A DNA stretch of 64,000 nucleotides from Pseudoalteromonas flavipulchra NCIMB 2033 = ATCC BAA-314. Lineage in GTDB: Bacteria; Pseudomonadota; Gammaproteobacteria; Enterobacterales; Alteromonadaceae. Made by a program: the position numbers and the translations under genes. The notes below the pieces were generated by a model, which was not told where the DNA came from, did no database searches, and saw nothing but the letters and a program-made list of their open reading frames with translations. Where the stretch lies: NCBI GenBank assembly GCA_000814665.1, contig JWIH01000020.1:124001-188000 (forward strand), in the 5' to 3' direction. This document shows, one piece after another, positions 56,216 through 64,000 of this stretch (within the stretch, counting starts at the first letter, position 1; every line of letters starts with the position of its first letter).

Positions 56216-57405
56216 TGATTATTTTTATCCCACAATAATCTTGGATCAAAACTATTAACGGCTGCGATTTGGCAAAGCACCATCAAAGTAAAAAACACGA
56301 TACCAATTTCCGGTTCGACATTTAGCACCGTACCGAGCTGCACCAGAGACACTAAGATGATCACGACAAACACATCAATCATGGACCAACGGCCAATGAA
56401 TTCGAGCAAGCGGTACACTTTTGTTGCTGTGATTGGGTCTTTGGGTTTTTTAACTCGTACAAGTAAGTAACTCAATAGTAACGCTTTTGCGATAGGAATA
56501 CATATACTTGCGAGAAAAATAAGTGTTGCTACGGGATAAGAACCGGCTTCCCAAAGCACTTGAACGCCTGAAAAAATCGTCGCAGGCGTATGGAGCCCGA
56601 GACTAATGGTATCCATGATGGGTAGAAAATTAGCAGGTACAAGTAGCACGACGCTGGTGAGCATCCAAGCTAAGCTTTTTTGCGTTGATTGAGACTTTCG
56701 GTATTTTAGTTTGGCGTAGCAACGCTGACACTTTTCACCTTCACCCAAAAAGCCACAAACCTTGCAACGTTTTAGCGTGGAAGATAAATTCTGTGGCTCC
56801 ATTAGGTGACGATTACATTGAGTCTGATTACGCCACATGTACTCGTGATCGAAAAGTGAGAGCGCTTCAATAAAACACAAAACGAACAGAATATAGGCCC
56901 AAAACCCAAGGCCCATCTCCAATTCAGCGAAAGACATTAATTTAAAAGCGCTCACGAGCACGGCGACTAAAAATATATCTGTGAGATTAAGCGGTTTTAG
57001 TGCTGAAAGTAATTTGGCTAAATGCCGGGCATTGTGCGCATTGATGATTTGCCAATACTCGGTGTGTGCAAGTAGTAGCAACGAGCATACGGCAACAGGC
57101 ATAACTAAAATAGTGAAGGCAAATAACCCAGCTAGAAAATAGCTGTAATGTTCAGCTAACAATATGAGCGCTTGCCAGAGGCTTACAACTTGAGTGATAC
57201 CGTGTTGCGTGTAGGAGATAAAATCTGGAAATAAGCTTGCGAATAAAAATAGTAACGCAGAAAAGCTGAAGGCTTGTACTAATTGGTTTTGGTGTCCTTG
57301 TACATGACACAACACGCATCGACAGTTTGGGCACACCGCACGCTTTTGGGACTCGATAGCGTCTATTTCAACAAGCGTATCGCATTCAGGGCAAGCTGTA
57401 ATCAC
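56212..57405 (-). CDS. pqiA: PqiA, inner-membrane zinc-ribbon protein of the Pqi complex
   Basis: 397 residues with two PqiA repeats. Each opens with a rubredoxin/zinc ribbon: C5-x2-C8 and C25-x2-C28, then CKVCGFLGEGEKCQRC in the second. Each repeat has about four membrane segments. It anchors PqiB in the inner membrane and is first in pqiABC. Confidence 0.95.
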   Translation of the reverse strand: MITACPECDTLVEIDAIESQKRAVCPNCRCVLCHVQGHQNQLVQAFSFSALLFLFASLFPDFISYTQHGITQVVSLWQALILLAEHYSYFLAGLFAFTILVMPVAVCSLLLLAHTEYWQIINAHNARHLAKLLSALKPLNLTDIFLVAVLVSAFKLMSFAELEMGLGFWAYILFVLCFIEALSLFDHEYMWRNQTQCNRHLMEPQNLSSTLKRCKVCGFLGEGEKCQRCYAKLKYRKSQSTQKSLAWMLTSVVLLVPANFLPIMDTISLGLHTPATIFSGVQVLWEAGSYPVATLIFLASICIPIAKALLLSYLLVRVKKPKDPITATKVYRLLEFIGRWSMIDVFVVIILVSLVQLGTVLNVEPEIGIVFFTLMVLCQIAAVNSFDPRLLWDKNNQ

Positions 57406-57465
57406 ACAAAAATCCGTTGATTTCCTTTTATGCTAGTTTGCTTGATGCGCCCAAATTTATCAATG

Positions 57466-58260
57466 TTAATCAAATACTGCGACGGTTTGGCGGCTTAGGG
57501 CGAGCAGCTTGCCATCTTGTGACCAAATTTTAGCATCTTCAATACCATAACCATTTTGGCTATGGTGGGTCACGGCTTCAAAGCCCAGCCAAGAGTCTGA
57601 GTTGAGTGAAATATCACACAAAAATTCTATGTACCAAGACATACTGCTGGCGGGGCTTGGCGCTTTACACATCTGGAGTAAGGTTGGCGGCCATGAATCA
57701 GCAAGGGCTAGTGTATGTAGTTCATTTACCGATGTAGTTTGTGCTTTAAATCGCATCCAACCACCTAGATTTGAAGATGGTGCACCTGTAAATGGTAAAG
57801 CCCCTTGCTGGGCATTGAGCGCGACATGCTGGAAAAATGCAGGCATCACACCTTCTTGGTATGGAAGCACTGCCTTTGGATTAACATCTGAAAGAGTGGG
57901 GCTATCGACATTTGTAACTTGGATAGCGGATGCTCTATCCTTACCAAAGCACCCGATAGCAATAAGACAAACCTCGCCTGATTGGATCAGTTGAGTTTGC
58001 ATTTGGGTTGCATTTTTTCCGCTACGCAAAATCGTTGTTGCAACGGTAAATGGTGCGCCTTCTAGCAGTGGTCCGACAAAATTTACGCTCACAGAGAGCA
58101 GTCGACGAGGCTCTGTCAGTTGATGCTTCATGCTTTGCACTGCTATTGCTGCAGACAATCCGCCAAACGCAGTGCGGCCTTGACACCAACTTGCAGGAAA
58201 CGTCATTTGTGTTTGCGCTCGCTGTAAATGCTCCGACTGAATAATTTCATCAAATGTCAT
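57466..58260 (-). CDS. acyl-CoA thioesterase (TesB-like double hotdog)
   Basis: 264 residues from ATG 58260; an ATG at 58275 has no ribosome site. The N-terminus WCQGRTAFGGLSAAIAVQSM and the later LQMCKAPSPASSMSWYIEFLCDI and GYGIEDAKIWSQDGKLLALSRQTVAVF are typical of the TesB-like double hotdog family. It hydrolyses acyl-CoA; substrate chain length is unknown. Confidence 0.85.
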   Translation of the reverse strand: MTFDEIIQSEHLQRAQTQMTFPASWCQGRTAFGGLSAAIAVQSMKHQLTEPRRLLSVSVNFVGPLLEGAPFTVATTILRSGKNATQMQTQLIQSGEVCLIAIGCFGKDRASAIQVTNVDSPTLSDVNPKAVLPYQEGVMPAFFQHVALNAQQGALPFTGAPSSNLGGWMRFKAQTTSVNELHTLALADSWPPTLLQMCKAPSPASSMSWYIEFLCDISLNSDSWLGFEAVTHHSQNGYGIEDAKIWSQDGKLLALSRQTVAVFD

Positions 58261-58447
58261 GTTGTCATTTCTCATTATTTATTATGTTGCATTTAGCATA
58301 ACTGGTCTAACCAGGTAATCAAGCGTCAAATACATCGTATTTTCTTCTTCACTTGTTTCAAAATAAGCAATTAAGGGTGTTTTTTTGACCGAAACGTTCG
58401 AAAAGCAAAAAAATTTCAATTTTTTTCATTTTTTTTTAGTTGTGACG

Positions 58448-58475
58448 CTTGAATTACAAATTGGTGACCTTATTT
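58448..58475 (+). promoter_or_regulatory. sigma32-type heat-shock promoter of dnaK
   Basis: CTTGAA (58448-58453), a 14-bp spacer, then CCTTATTT (58468-58475), close to the sigma32 pattern CTTGAAA-N13-15-CCCCATNT. It is 47 bp upstream of the dnaK start. Confidence 0.6.
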
Positions 58476-58522
58476 ATCAAATCAACTAACTGAACAACGA
58501 ATTTTGAAGTCGGAGATGATTC

Positions 58523-60445
58523 ATGGGTAAAATTATTGGAATCGATTTAGGTACTACTAACTCTTGCGTAGCGGTACTTGATGGTGACAAGCCGCGCGTT
58601 ATTGAAAATGCTGAGGGCGACCGCACAACTCCTTCTGTTATTGCATTTACAGATGATGGTGAAACACTAGTAGGTCAGCCAGCAAAACGCCAGGCAGTGA
58701 CTAACCCTAAAAATACACTTTACGCGATCAAGCGTCTTATTGGTCGTCGTTTTGAAGATGAAGAAGTACAGCGTGACCTTAGCATCATGCCTTTCAACAT
58801 CGTAAAAGCGGACAACGGCGACGCTTGGGTTGAAGTACGTGGTGAGAAAAGAGCTGCACCTCAGATCTCAGCTGAAGTTCTTAAGAAAATGAAGAAAACA
58901 GCTGAAGACTTTCTTGGTGAGCCAGTAACAGAAGCTGTTATCACAGTTCCTGCATATTTCAACGATTCACAGCGTCAAGCAACTAAAGATGCTGGTCGTA
59001 TCGCAGGTCTTGAAGTTAAGCGTATTATCAATGAGCCAACAGCAGCAGCACTTGCTTACGGCATGGATAAGAAGCAAGGCGACAACGTTGTTGCAGTATA
59101 CGACTTAGGTGGTGGTACATTCGATATTTCAATCATCGAGATTGATGAAGTTGAAGGCGAGCACACGTTTGAAGTACTAGCAACTAACGGTGATACTCAC
59201 CTAGGTGGTGAAGACTTTGATAACCGCGTTATCAACTACCTAGTTGCAGAATTTAAGAAAGACCAAGGCATCGACCTGAAAACTGACCCGCTAGCGATGC
59301 AGCGTGTTAAAGAAGCGGCTGAGAAAGCGAAGATTGAACTGTCTTCAGCACAGCAAACTGAGGTAAATCTACCTTACGTTACTGCTGATGCAACAGGTCC
59401 TAAGCACATGAACGTTAAGCTAACTCGTGCAAAACTTGAGTCACTAGTTGAAGACTTAGTTGCGCAATCAATCGAGCCGCTAAAACGTGCACTAGCTGAT
59501 GCAGACCTTTCTGTAAGCGACGTAAATGACATCATCCTAGTTGGTGGTCAAACACGTATGCCACTGGTACAGAAAACAGTAGCTGAATTCTTTGGCAAAG
59601 AGCCTCGTAAAGACGTAAACCCTGATGAAGCGGTAGCAGTTGGTGCTGCGGTTCAAGGTGGTGTACTTGCGGGTGACGTGAAAGACGTACTACTACTTGA
59701 CGTTTGTCCTCTGTCTCTAGGTATTGAGACTATGGGTCAAGTAATGACTGCGTTAATCGAGAAAAACACGACTATCCCTACTAAGAAGTCGCAAACTTTC
59801 TCAACAGCAGAAGACAATCAGTCTGCAGTAACAATTCACGTACTACAGGGTGAGCGTAAGCGTTCAAGTGATAACAAGTCTCTAGGTCAATTCAACCTAG
59901 AAGGTATTCGCCCAGCGCAGCGCGGTGTGCCACAAATCGAAGTTACTTTTGATGTGGATGCTGATGGTATCTTACACGTGTCTGCGAAAGACAAAGATAC
60001 AGGTAAAGAGCAGAAGATCACAATCCAGGCTTCTTCAGGTCTAAGTGACGATGAAGTAGAAAAAATGGTACGTGATGCGGAAGCAAACGCAGAAGAAGAT
60101 AAAAAGTTTGAAGAGCTAGTTGGCGCTCGTAACCAAGCTGATGCACTTGTTCATGCTACACGCAAGCAAGTTGAAGAAGCGGGTGACGACCTTCCAGCTG
60201 ACGACAAGACAGCAATTGAAGCTGCGCTTGGCGAGCTAGAAACAGCAATCAAGGGCGATAGCAAAGACGAAATCGATGCTAAGACTCAAGCACTAGCAGA
60301 GAAATCGCAAAAGCTAATGGAAATCGCTCAAGCAAAAGCGCAAGCTCAACAAGCTGGCGGAGATGCAGGTGCCCAACAAGGTTCAGCGAAAAAAGACGAC
60401 GACGTAGTTGACGCTGAATTTGAAGAAGTTAAAGACGACAAGTAA
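58523..60445 (+). CDS. dnaK: DnaK, Hsp70 chaperone
   Basis: 640 residues, standard length. [65 protein letters not shown] and the [13 protein letters not shown] linker are all present, with the substrate-binding domain and an acidic C-terminus ([13 protein letters not shown]). It refolds proteins with DnaJ and GrpE. A sigma32-like promoter precedes it and dnaJ follows after 153 bp. Confidence 0.99.
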   Translation: MGKIIGIDLGTTNSCVAVLDGDKPRVIENAEGDRTTPSVIAFTDDGETLVGQPAKRQAVTNPKNTLYAIKRLIGRRFEDEEVQRDLSIMPFNIVKADNGDAWVEVRGEKRAAPQISAEVLKKMKKTAEDFLGEPVTEAVITVPAYFNDSQRQATKDAGRIAGLEVKRIINEPTAAALAYGMDKKQGDNVVAVYDLGGGTFDISIIEIDEVEGEHTFEVLATNGDTHLGGEDFDNRVINYLVAEFKKDQGIDLKTDPLAMQRVKEAAEKAKIELSSAQQTEVNLPYVTADATGPKHMNVKLTRAKLESLVEDLVAQSIEPLKRALADADLSVSDVNDIILVGGQTRMPLVQKTVAEFFGKEPRKDVNPDEAVAVGAAVQGGVLAGDVKDVLLLDVCPLSLGIETMGQVMTALIEKNTTIPTKKSQTFSTAEDNQSAVTIHVLQGERKRSSDNKSLGQFNLEGIRPAQRGVPQIEVTFDVDADGILHVSAKDKDTGKEQKITIQASSGLSDDEVEKMVRDAEANAEEDKKFEELVGARNQADALVHATRKQVEEAGDDLPADDKTAIEAALGELETAIKGDSKDEIDAKTQALAEKSQKLMEIAQAKAQAQQAGGDAGAQQGSAKKDDDVVDAEFEEVKDDK

Positions 60446-60462
60446 TTGTAGGTCTTGAATGA

Positions 60463-60493
60463 GGGCGCGCTGGCTGTATGGCTTGTCGCGCCC
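60463..60493 (+). terminator. GC hairpin between dnaK and dnaJ
   Basis: GGGCGCG (60463-60469) pairs with CGCGCCC (60487-60493) around a 17-base loop, without a T-run. It could attenuate read-through from dnaK to dnaJ or stabilise the upstream mRNA end. Confidence 0.5.
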
Positions 60494-60598
60494 TACGTGT
60501 TTATAAATTAGACTGTTGTCTGGCATTAATTTGCGAGCGACAGGGCTCGGCAGAGTTTGCAACGATGTAAGTTGCCAAGAAAGAGTAGTGTGATAAAA

Positions 60599-61735
60599 AT
60601 GTCTAAACCTGACTATTATGAAGTATTAGGTGTTGCGAGAGACGCCAGTGAACGTGACATTAAAAAGGCGTATAAACGCCTTGCAATGAAATATCACCCA
60701 GATCGTACTGCAGGTAACACCGAACTCGAAGCGAAATTCAAAGAAGTAAAAGAAGCTTACGAGATATTGACTGATAGTCAAAAACGTCAGATGTATGATC
60801 AATACGGCCATGCAGCTTTCGAACAAGGTGGTGGTGCTGGTCATGGTGGATTTGGCGGCGCTGGCGACTTCGGTGATATTTTTGGGGACGTATTCGGTGA
60901 TATCTTTGGTGGCGGTGGTGGCCGTCGTCAATCAAGACAACAGCGTGGCGCGGATTTAAGATATAACTTAGAGTTAAGTCTTGAAGAAGCGGTACGTGGT
61001 AAGCAGGTTGATATCCAAGTACCAACTTGGGTGAGCTGTAAACCATGTGATGGTAGTGGTGCGAAAGCAGGTTCTAAGCCTAAAACTTGTACAACCTGTC
61101 ATGGTGCAGGTCAAGTACAAATGCGCCAAGGCTTCTTTGCGGTACAGCAAACTTGTCCAACTTGTCAGGGCACAGGTCAGATCATTTCAGACCCGTGTAA
61201 TAGCTGTCACGGACAAGGCCGTGTGGAGAAAACGAAGACACTTAACGTTAAGATCCCAGCAGGGGTTGATACGGGTGATAGAGTACGTTTGTCTGGCGAA
61301 GGTGAAGCGGGGGCACATGGTGCTCCAGCCGGCGACTTGTACGTACAAGTGAGTGTAAAAGAGCACCCAATCTTCGTACGTGACGGCAACAATTTGTACT
61401 GTGAAGTGCCAATTAGCTTCACAACGGCAGCACTCGGTGGTGAGATTGAAGTGCCGACCCTAGATGGCCGCGCAAAACTGAAGATCCCATCGGAAAGTCA
61501 AACAGGCAAAATGTTCCGTATGCGTGGTAAAGGCGTGAAATCTGTGCGTAGCGGTGCGGTAGGCGACTTAATTTGTAAAGTTGTCCTTGAGACGCCAGTA
61601 AACTTAAACGAGCGCCAAAAAGAGCTTCTGCAAGAGTTTGAAGAGTCTATGGGTGAAAACAACGGTAAGAACCGTCCTAAGGCACAAGGCTTTTTTGACG
61701 GCGTTAAGAAGTTCTTTGATGACTTAACTAAGTAA
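60599..61735 (+). CDS. dnaJ: DnaJ, Hsp40 co-chaperone
   Basis: 378 residues from ATG 60599; a frame running 14 codons further upstream has no support. J-domain with HPD (KYHPDRTAG), Gly/Phe-rich linker ([18 protein letters not shown]), four CxxCxGxG zinc motifs ([32 protein letters not shown]) and the C-terminal substrate domains. It delivers clients to DnaK and stimulates its ATPase. Confidence 0.99.
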   Translation: MSKPDYYEVLGVARDASERDIKKAYKRLAMKYHPDRTAGNTELEAKFKEVKEAYEILTDSQKRQMYDQYGHAAFEQGGGAGHGGFGGAGDFGDIFGDVFGDIFGGGGGRRQSRQQRGADLRYNLELSLEEAVRGKQVDIQVPTWVSCKPCDGSGAKAGSKPKTCTTCHGAGQVQMRQGFFAVQQTCPTCQGTGQIISDPCNSCHGQGRVEKTKTLNVKIPAGVDTGDRVRLSGEGEAGAHGAPAGDLYVQVSVKEHPIFVRDGNNLYCEVPISFTTAALGGEIEVPTLDGRAKLKIPSESQTGKMFRMRGKGVKSVRSGAVGDLICKVVLETPVNLNERQKELLQEFEESMGENNGKNRPKAQGFFDGVKKFFDDLTK

Positions 61736-61748
61736 CTTAAGCTTGTTG

Positions 61749-61783
61749 AAAATGCCCGCTGCGATAGCGGGCATTTTTGTTTT
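61749..61783 (+). terminator. rho-independent terminator of dnaJ
   Basis: A 12-bp perfect stem AAAATGCCCGCT/AGCGGGCATTTT (61749-61760, 61766-61777) with a 5-base loop and TTGTTTT tail. Confidence 0.9.
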
Positions 61784-61873
61784 GACGGATGATGGGTCTC
61801 ATCGTAAGGCGATAGCATAAGCGTTTGTTTCTTGGTATAACAGAAATCAACATCTGCTTAAAAGGAGTTTTTA

Positions 61874-62332
61874 ATGACACCGGCAATTAACCTACTTAAA
61901 AAGGCGAAAGTGGCGTTCCAAGTGCTGCAATTTGAGCATGATCCTAACGATCACGACTTTGCTAATGAAGCAGCGAAAAAGCTCAACCTAGACCGAGAAA
62001 AAGTATTTAAAACCCTGCTGATTGACGTTGATGGTAAACTGTATGTAGCTGTTTCTCCCGCCACGCAACAAGTGGATTTAAAAGCCTTTGCTAAAGCTTG
62101 TAAGGGGAAAAAAGCACAGCTTGCAGATCAACAAAACGCGCAAAAGGTAACTGGTTATTTAATTGGCGGTATAAGCCCGTTTGCGCAGAAAAAGCAGCTG
62201 CCCACGTTACTTCACGAGAGTGCTTTAGCATTTGAGCAAATTTATGTTAGTGCGGGCAAGCGGGGAGTTGAAGTCGTTGTTTCACCTGCTACTATAAAGC
62301 AGTTATGCAAAGCAAAAATCGCACTGTTTTAA
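61874..62332 (+). CDS. ybaK: YbaK/EbsC, Cys-tRNA deacylase
   Basis: 152 residues with the YbaK fold: VFKTLLIDVDGKLYVAVSPATQQVDLK, including the catalytic Lys region (VFKT), and GYLIGGISPFAQKKQLPTLLHESAL. It hydrolyses misacylated Cys-tRNA(Pro). Length is normal (E. coli 159). AAAGGAGTTTTTA supplies the ribosome site. Monocistronic. Confidence 0.94.
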   Translation: MTPAINLLKKAKVAFQVLQFEHDPNDHDFANEAAKKLNLDREKVFKTLLIDVDGKLYVAVSPATQQVDLKAFAKACKGKKAQLADQQNAQKVTGYLIGGISPFAQKKQLPTLLHESALAFEQIYVSAGKRGVEVVVSPATIKQLCKAKIALF

Positions 62333-62589
62333 TGGCAGTGCTCAGCGTAAAAAACCATCTTGATTACAGATAAAATGCCAGTCTAGAACTGCTCAGGCTG
62401 TCAAAGCTTCTCGTTCACTCCTATTTTTCCCCTAAGAACAGTAATTTACTTTTCTCAACTTACAGCTGTAAGCCATTAATTTAGCAGTCATTTATATTAA
62501 TCATTCGATAACTCAGTAAAAAAGCCGTTAAAAAATTAAGTAGAGTAATTGATCTAAACGAATTTTTATGCCGTAATGTAGGTATATCT
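62333..62589. other. intergenic region before fadE
   Basis: Without genes. It holds a perfect 14-bp palindrome CTTACAGCTGTAAG (62459-62472) that could be an operator. TTGATC (about 62550) and TAATGT (about 62574) may form a promoter with a long spacer. No terminator hairpin for ybaK was recognised. Confidence 0.4.
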
Positions 62590-62606
62590 ATCTGGTCGGA
62601 TGAGTT
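62590..62606. promoter_or_regulatory. putative FadR operator upstream of fadE
   Basis: ATCTGGTCGGATGAGTT matches the E. coli FadR site AACTGGTCGGACCTGTT in 13 of 17 bases, including the whole left half CTGGTCGGA. It ends 4 bp before the fadE start codon, so binding would block transcription or early elongation. FadR leaves DNA when long-chain acyl-CoA is present. Confidence 0.6.
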
Positions 62607-62610
62607 AATT

Positions 62611-64000
62611 ATGAGCCTAAGAACGAATTTAAGAAAGATCCTCCCAAGCATTTCAATCACAGAACAAGAAGCATTAGATGCCGGTGATGTTTGGTTAGAA
62701 GGGTCAATTTATCAAGGTAAGCCTGACTTTTCGGCGCTTCGTGCTGTACCTGAAGCTAAGCTAAGTGTAGAAGAGCAAGCGTTTTTAGAAGGTCCAGTTA
62801 AAGAATTAATGGGTATGATCGATGACTCGGAAATTCAAAATGGCAAACACTTGCCAGAGCATGTGCTTGAATTTTTGAAAAAAGAGAGATTTTTCTCTTT
62901 GATCATTCCAAAAGAATACGGTGGTCTAGAGTTTAGCCCTTACGCAAACTCAACGATTGTAGGTACGATTGCGACTAAATCCTCTGCGGTAGCGGTAACG
63001 GTGATGGTTCCTAATTCACTAGGTCCGGGTGAGTTATTGCTTCATTATGGTACTAAAGAGCAGCAAGCGCACTACCTTCCTCGCTTAGCAAACGGTCGTG
63101 ATATTCCGTGTTTCGCGCTGACAAGCCCTGAAGCTGGTTCCGATGCCGGTGGCATTCCGGACCAAGGTATTGTTAAAAAGGGCATGCATAACGGTGAAGA
63201 AGTACTCGGTCTTGAAGTAACATGGGACAAACGCTATATCACACTTGCGCCAATTGCGACGGTACTCGGTTTAGCCTTTAAAGTATTGGATCCTGAGGGA
63301 TTACTAGGCGGTAAGAAAGAACTAGGGATCACCTGCGCGTTAATTCCACATGACCATCCAGGTGTGCAACTTGGTAACCGTCATGACCCGATGGGGATAC
63401 GCTTCTATAACGGTACGACACGTGGTGAAAAAGTATTTATTCCAATGGACTTTATTATCGGTGGCCAGAAGAATATCGGTCGCGGTTGGCAGATGTTGGT
63501 AAGCTGCTTAGGTGCTGGACGTGGTATTTCTTTACCAGCGCTAGGTGTTTCAACTAGCCAAGTCGCATTGAAATCAGCATCAGAATACGCTGCGGTACGT
63601 GAGCAGTTTGGTCTTTCGATCGGCCAGTTTGAAGGTATTCAAGAAAAGCTTGCTGATATTGCAGGCAAAGCATACATGCAAGAGGCAATGCGGGTATTAA
63701 CAACAGAAGGTTTAGGTATGGGTCTTAAGCCATCTGTAGTAACAGCAATTGCAAAATACCACATGACTGAAACTGGTCGTGACGTATTGGACTCTGCAAT
63801 GGATATTCTTGCAGGTAAGGCTATTCAAAACGGTCCTCAGAATACTCTTGCAAGCGGTTATGTTGCCCAGCCAATAGCGATTACCGTAGAAGGTGCAAAC
63901 ATTCTAACGCGTAACTTGATGATCTTTGGTCAAGGTGTGATGCGCTGTCACCCCTATTTGCAGTCAATGGTTGAATCTATTCACAGCGAAGAGAAAGACG
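62611..64000 (+). CDS. fadE: acyl-CoA dehydrogenase FadE (5' part, cut by the window end)
   Basis: The ATG at 62611 opens a frame that runs to the window end without a stop: 463 codons are visible. Signs of the large bacterial FadE type: SLIIPKEYGGLEFSPYANS, FALTSPEAGSDAGGIPDQG (FAD/substrate region), EKVFIPMDFIIGGQKNIGRGWQML and REQFGLSIGQFEGIQEKLADIAG. Full-length members have about 750-820 residues, so roughly half is missing. It performs the first oxidation step of fatty-acid beta-oxidation. A FadR-like site lies just upstream. Confidence 0.93.
   Translation, partial: MSLRTNLRKILPSISITEQEALDAGDVWLEGSIYQGKPDFSALRAVPEAKLSVEEQAFLEGPVKELMGMIDDSEIQNGKHLPEHVLEFLKKERFFSLIIPKEYGGLEFSPYANSTIVGTIATKSSAVAVTVMVPNSLGPGELLLHYGTKEQQAHYLPRLANGRDIPCFALTSPEAGSDAGGIPDQGIVKKGMHNGEEVLGLEVTWDKRYITLAPIATVLGLAFKVLDPEGLLGGKKELGITCALIPHDHPGVQLGNRHDPMGIRFYNGTTRGEKVFIPMDFIIGGQKNIGRGWQMLVSCLGAGRGISLPALGVSTSQVALKSASEYAAVREQFGLSIGQFEGIQEKLADIAGKAYMQEAMRVLTTEGLGMGLKPSVVTAIAKYHMTETGRDVLDSAMDILAGKAIQNGPQNTLASGYVAQPIAITVEGANILTRNLMIFGQGVMRCHPYLQSMVESIHSEEKD

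Overview
The window looks like chromosomal DNA of a marine gammaproteobacterium of the Pseudoalteromonas/Alteromonadales type. This rests on gene content rather than a search: a secreted M4 metalloprotease and an M28 aminopeptidase each with two PPC tails, an Oar-type TonB receptor, a standalone DUF2986 protein, a DUF6279 lipoprotein, a VF530 protein, and FadR-, DctD- and sigma32-like sites in gammaproteobacterial style. I saw no rRNA, tRNA, insertion sequence, prophage or CRISPR array. It reads as core and near-core genome with several small accessory modules.

Layout. 0.2-3.2 kb: arsenate-resistance operon (ArsC-ArsR fusion, GAPDH, ArsJ), then a convergent LacI regulator. 4.4-6.7 kb: feoAB ferrous iron uptake. 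7-12 kb: acetyltransferase, CPA2 cation/proton antiporter, LysR-pirin-TauE cluster. 11.9-12.9 kb: hemerythrin plus a membrane stress-type protein. 13.4-17.6 kb: secreted M4 protease and M28 aminopeptidase. 17.7-23.4 kb: DctB/DctD two-component system, a porin behind a DctD-like enhancer and a sigma54 promoter, and a DASS dicarboxylate transporter. 23.5-29.5 kb: aldehyde dehydrogenase, VOC protein, DUF2986, Sel1-repeat protein, DUF6279 lipoprotein, and a flavin reductase/SDR/DCC operon. 29.6-34.5 kb: ppc, STAS-like protein, cdd and udp. 34.9-38.8 kb: DUF2189 membrane protein, ureohydrolase, periplasmic binding protein and three small conserved proteins. 38.9-41.4 kb: homogentisate catabolism (hmgA-maiA) with a divergent MarR regulator and a palindromic operator. 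41.8-49.6 kb: Oar-type receptor, S1/P1 nuclease, a two-gene PhnD-like/membrane-protein pair and a 5'-nucleotidase. 49.6-58.3 kb: small ExoX-C-like protein, MAPEG, M16 protease lipoprotein, acetyltransferase, pqiABC and an acyl-CoA thioesterase. 58.5-64 kb: dnaK-dnaJ, ybaK, and the 5' part of fadE, cut by the window end.

The genes suggest a heterotroph living on marine polymers. Protein is attacked by secreted peptidases. Dicarboxylates enter through a DctBD-controlled porin and transporter. Nucleic acid can be cut by the S1/P1 nuclease and dephosphorylated by the 5'-nucleotidase, with cdd and udp handling pyrimidine nucleosides. Aromatic amino acid carbon passes through homogentisate and fatty acids through FadE.

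The least understood parts are the PhnD-like/two-TM pair at 46.1-47.9 kb, the 14-bp inverted repeat that buries the start codon of the antiporter gene at 7.5 kb, a possible small RNA on the minus strand near 6.8-6.95 kb, and a possible leader peptide directly before the M4 protease gene.
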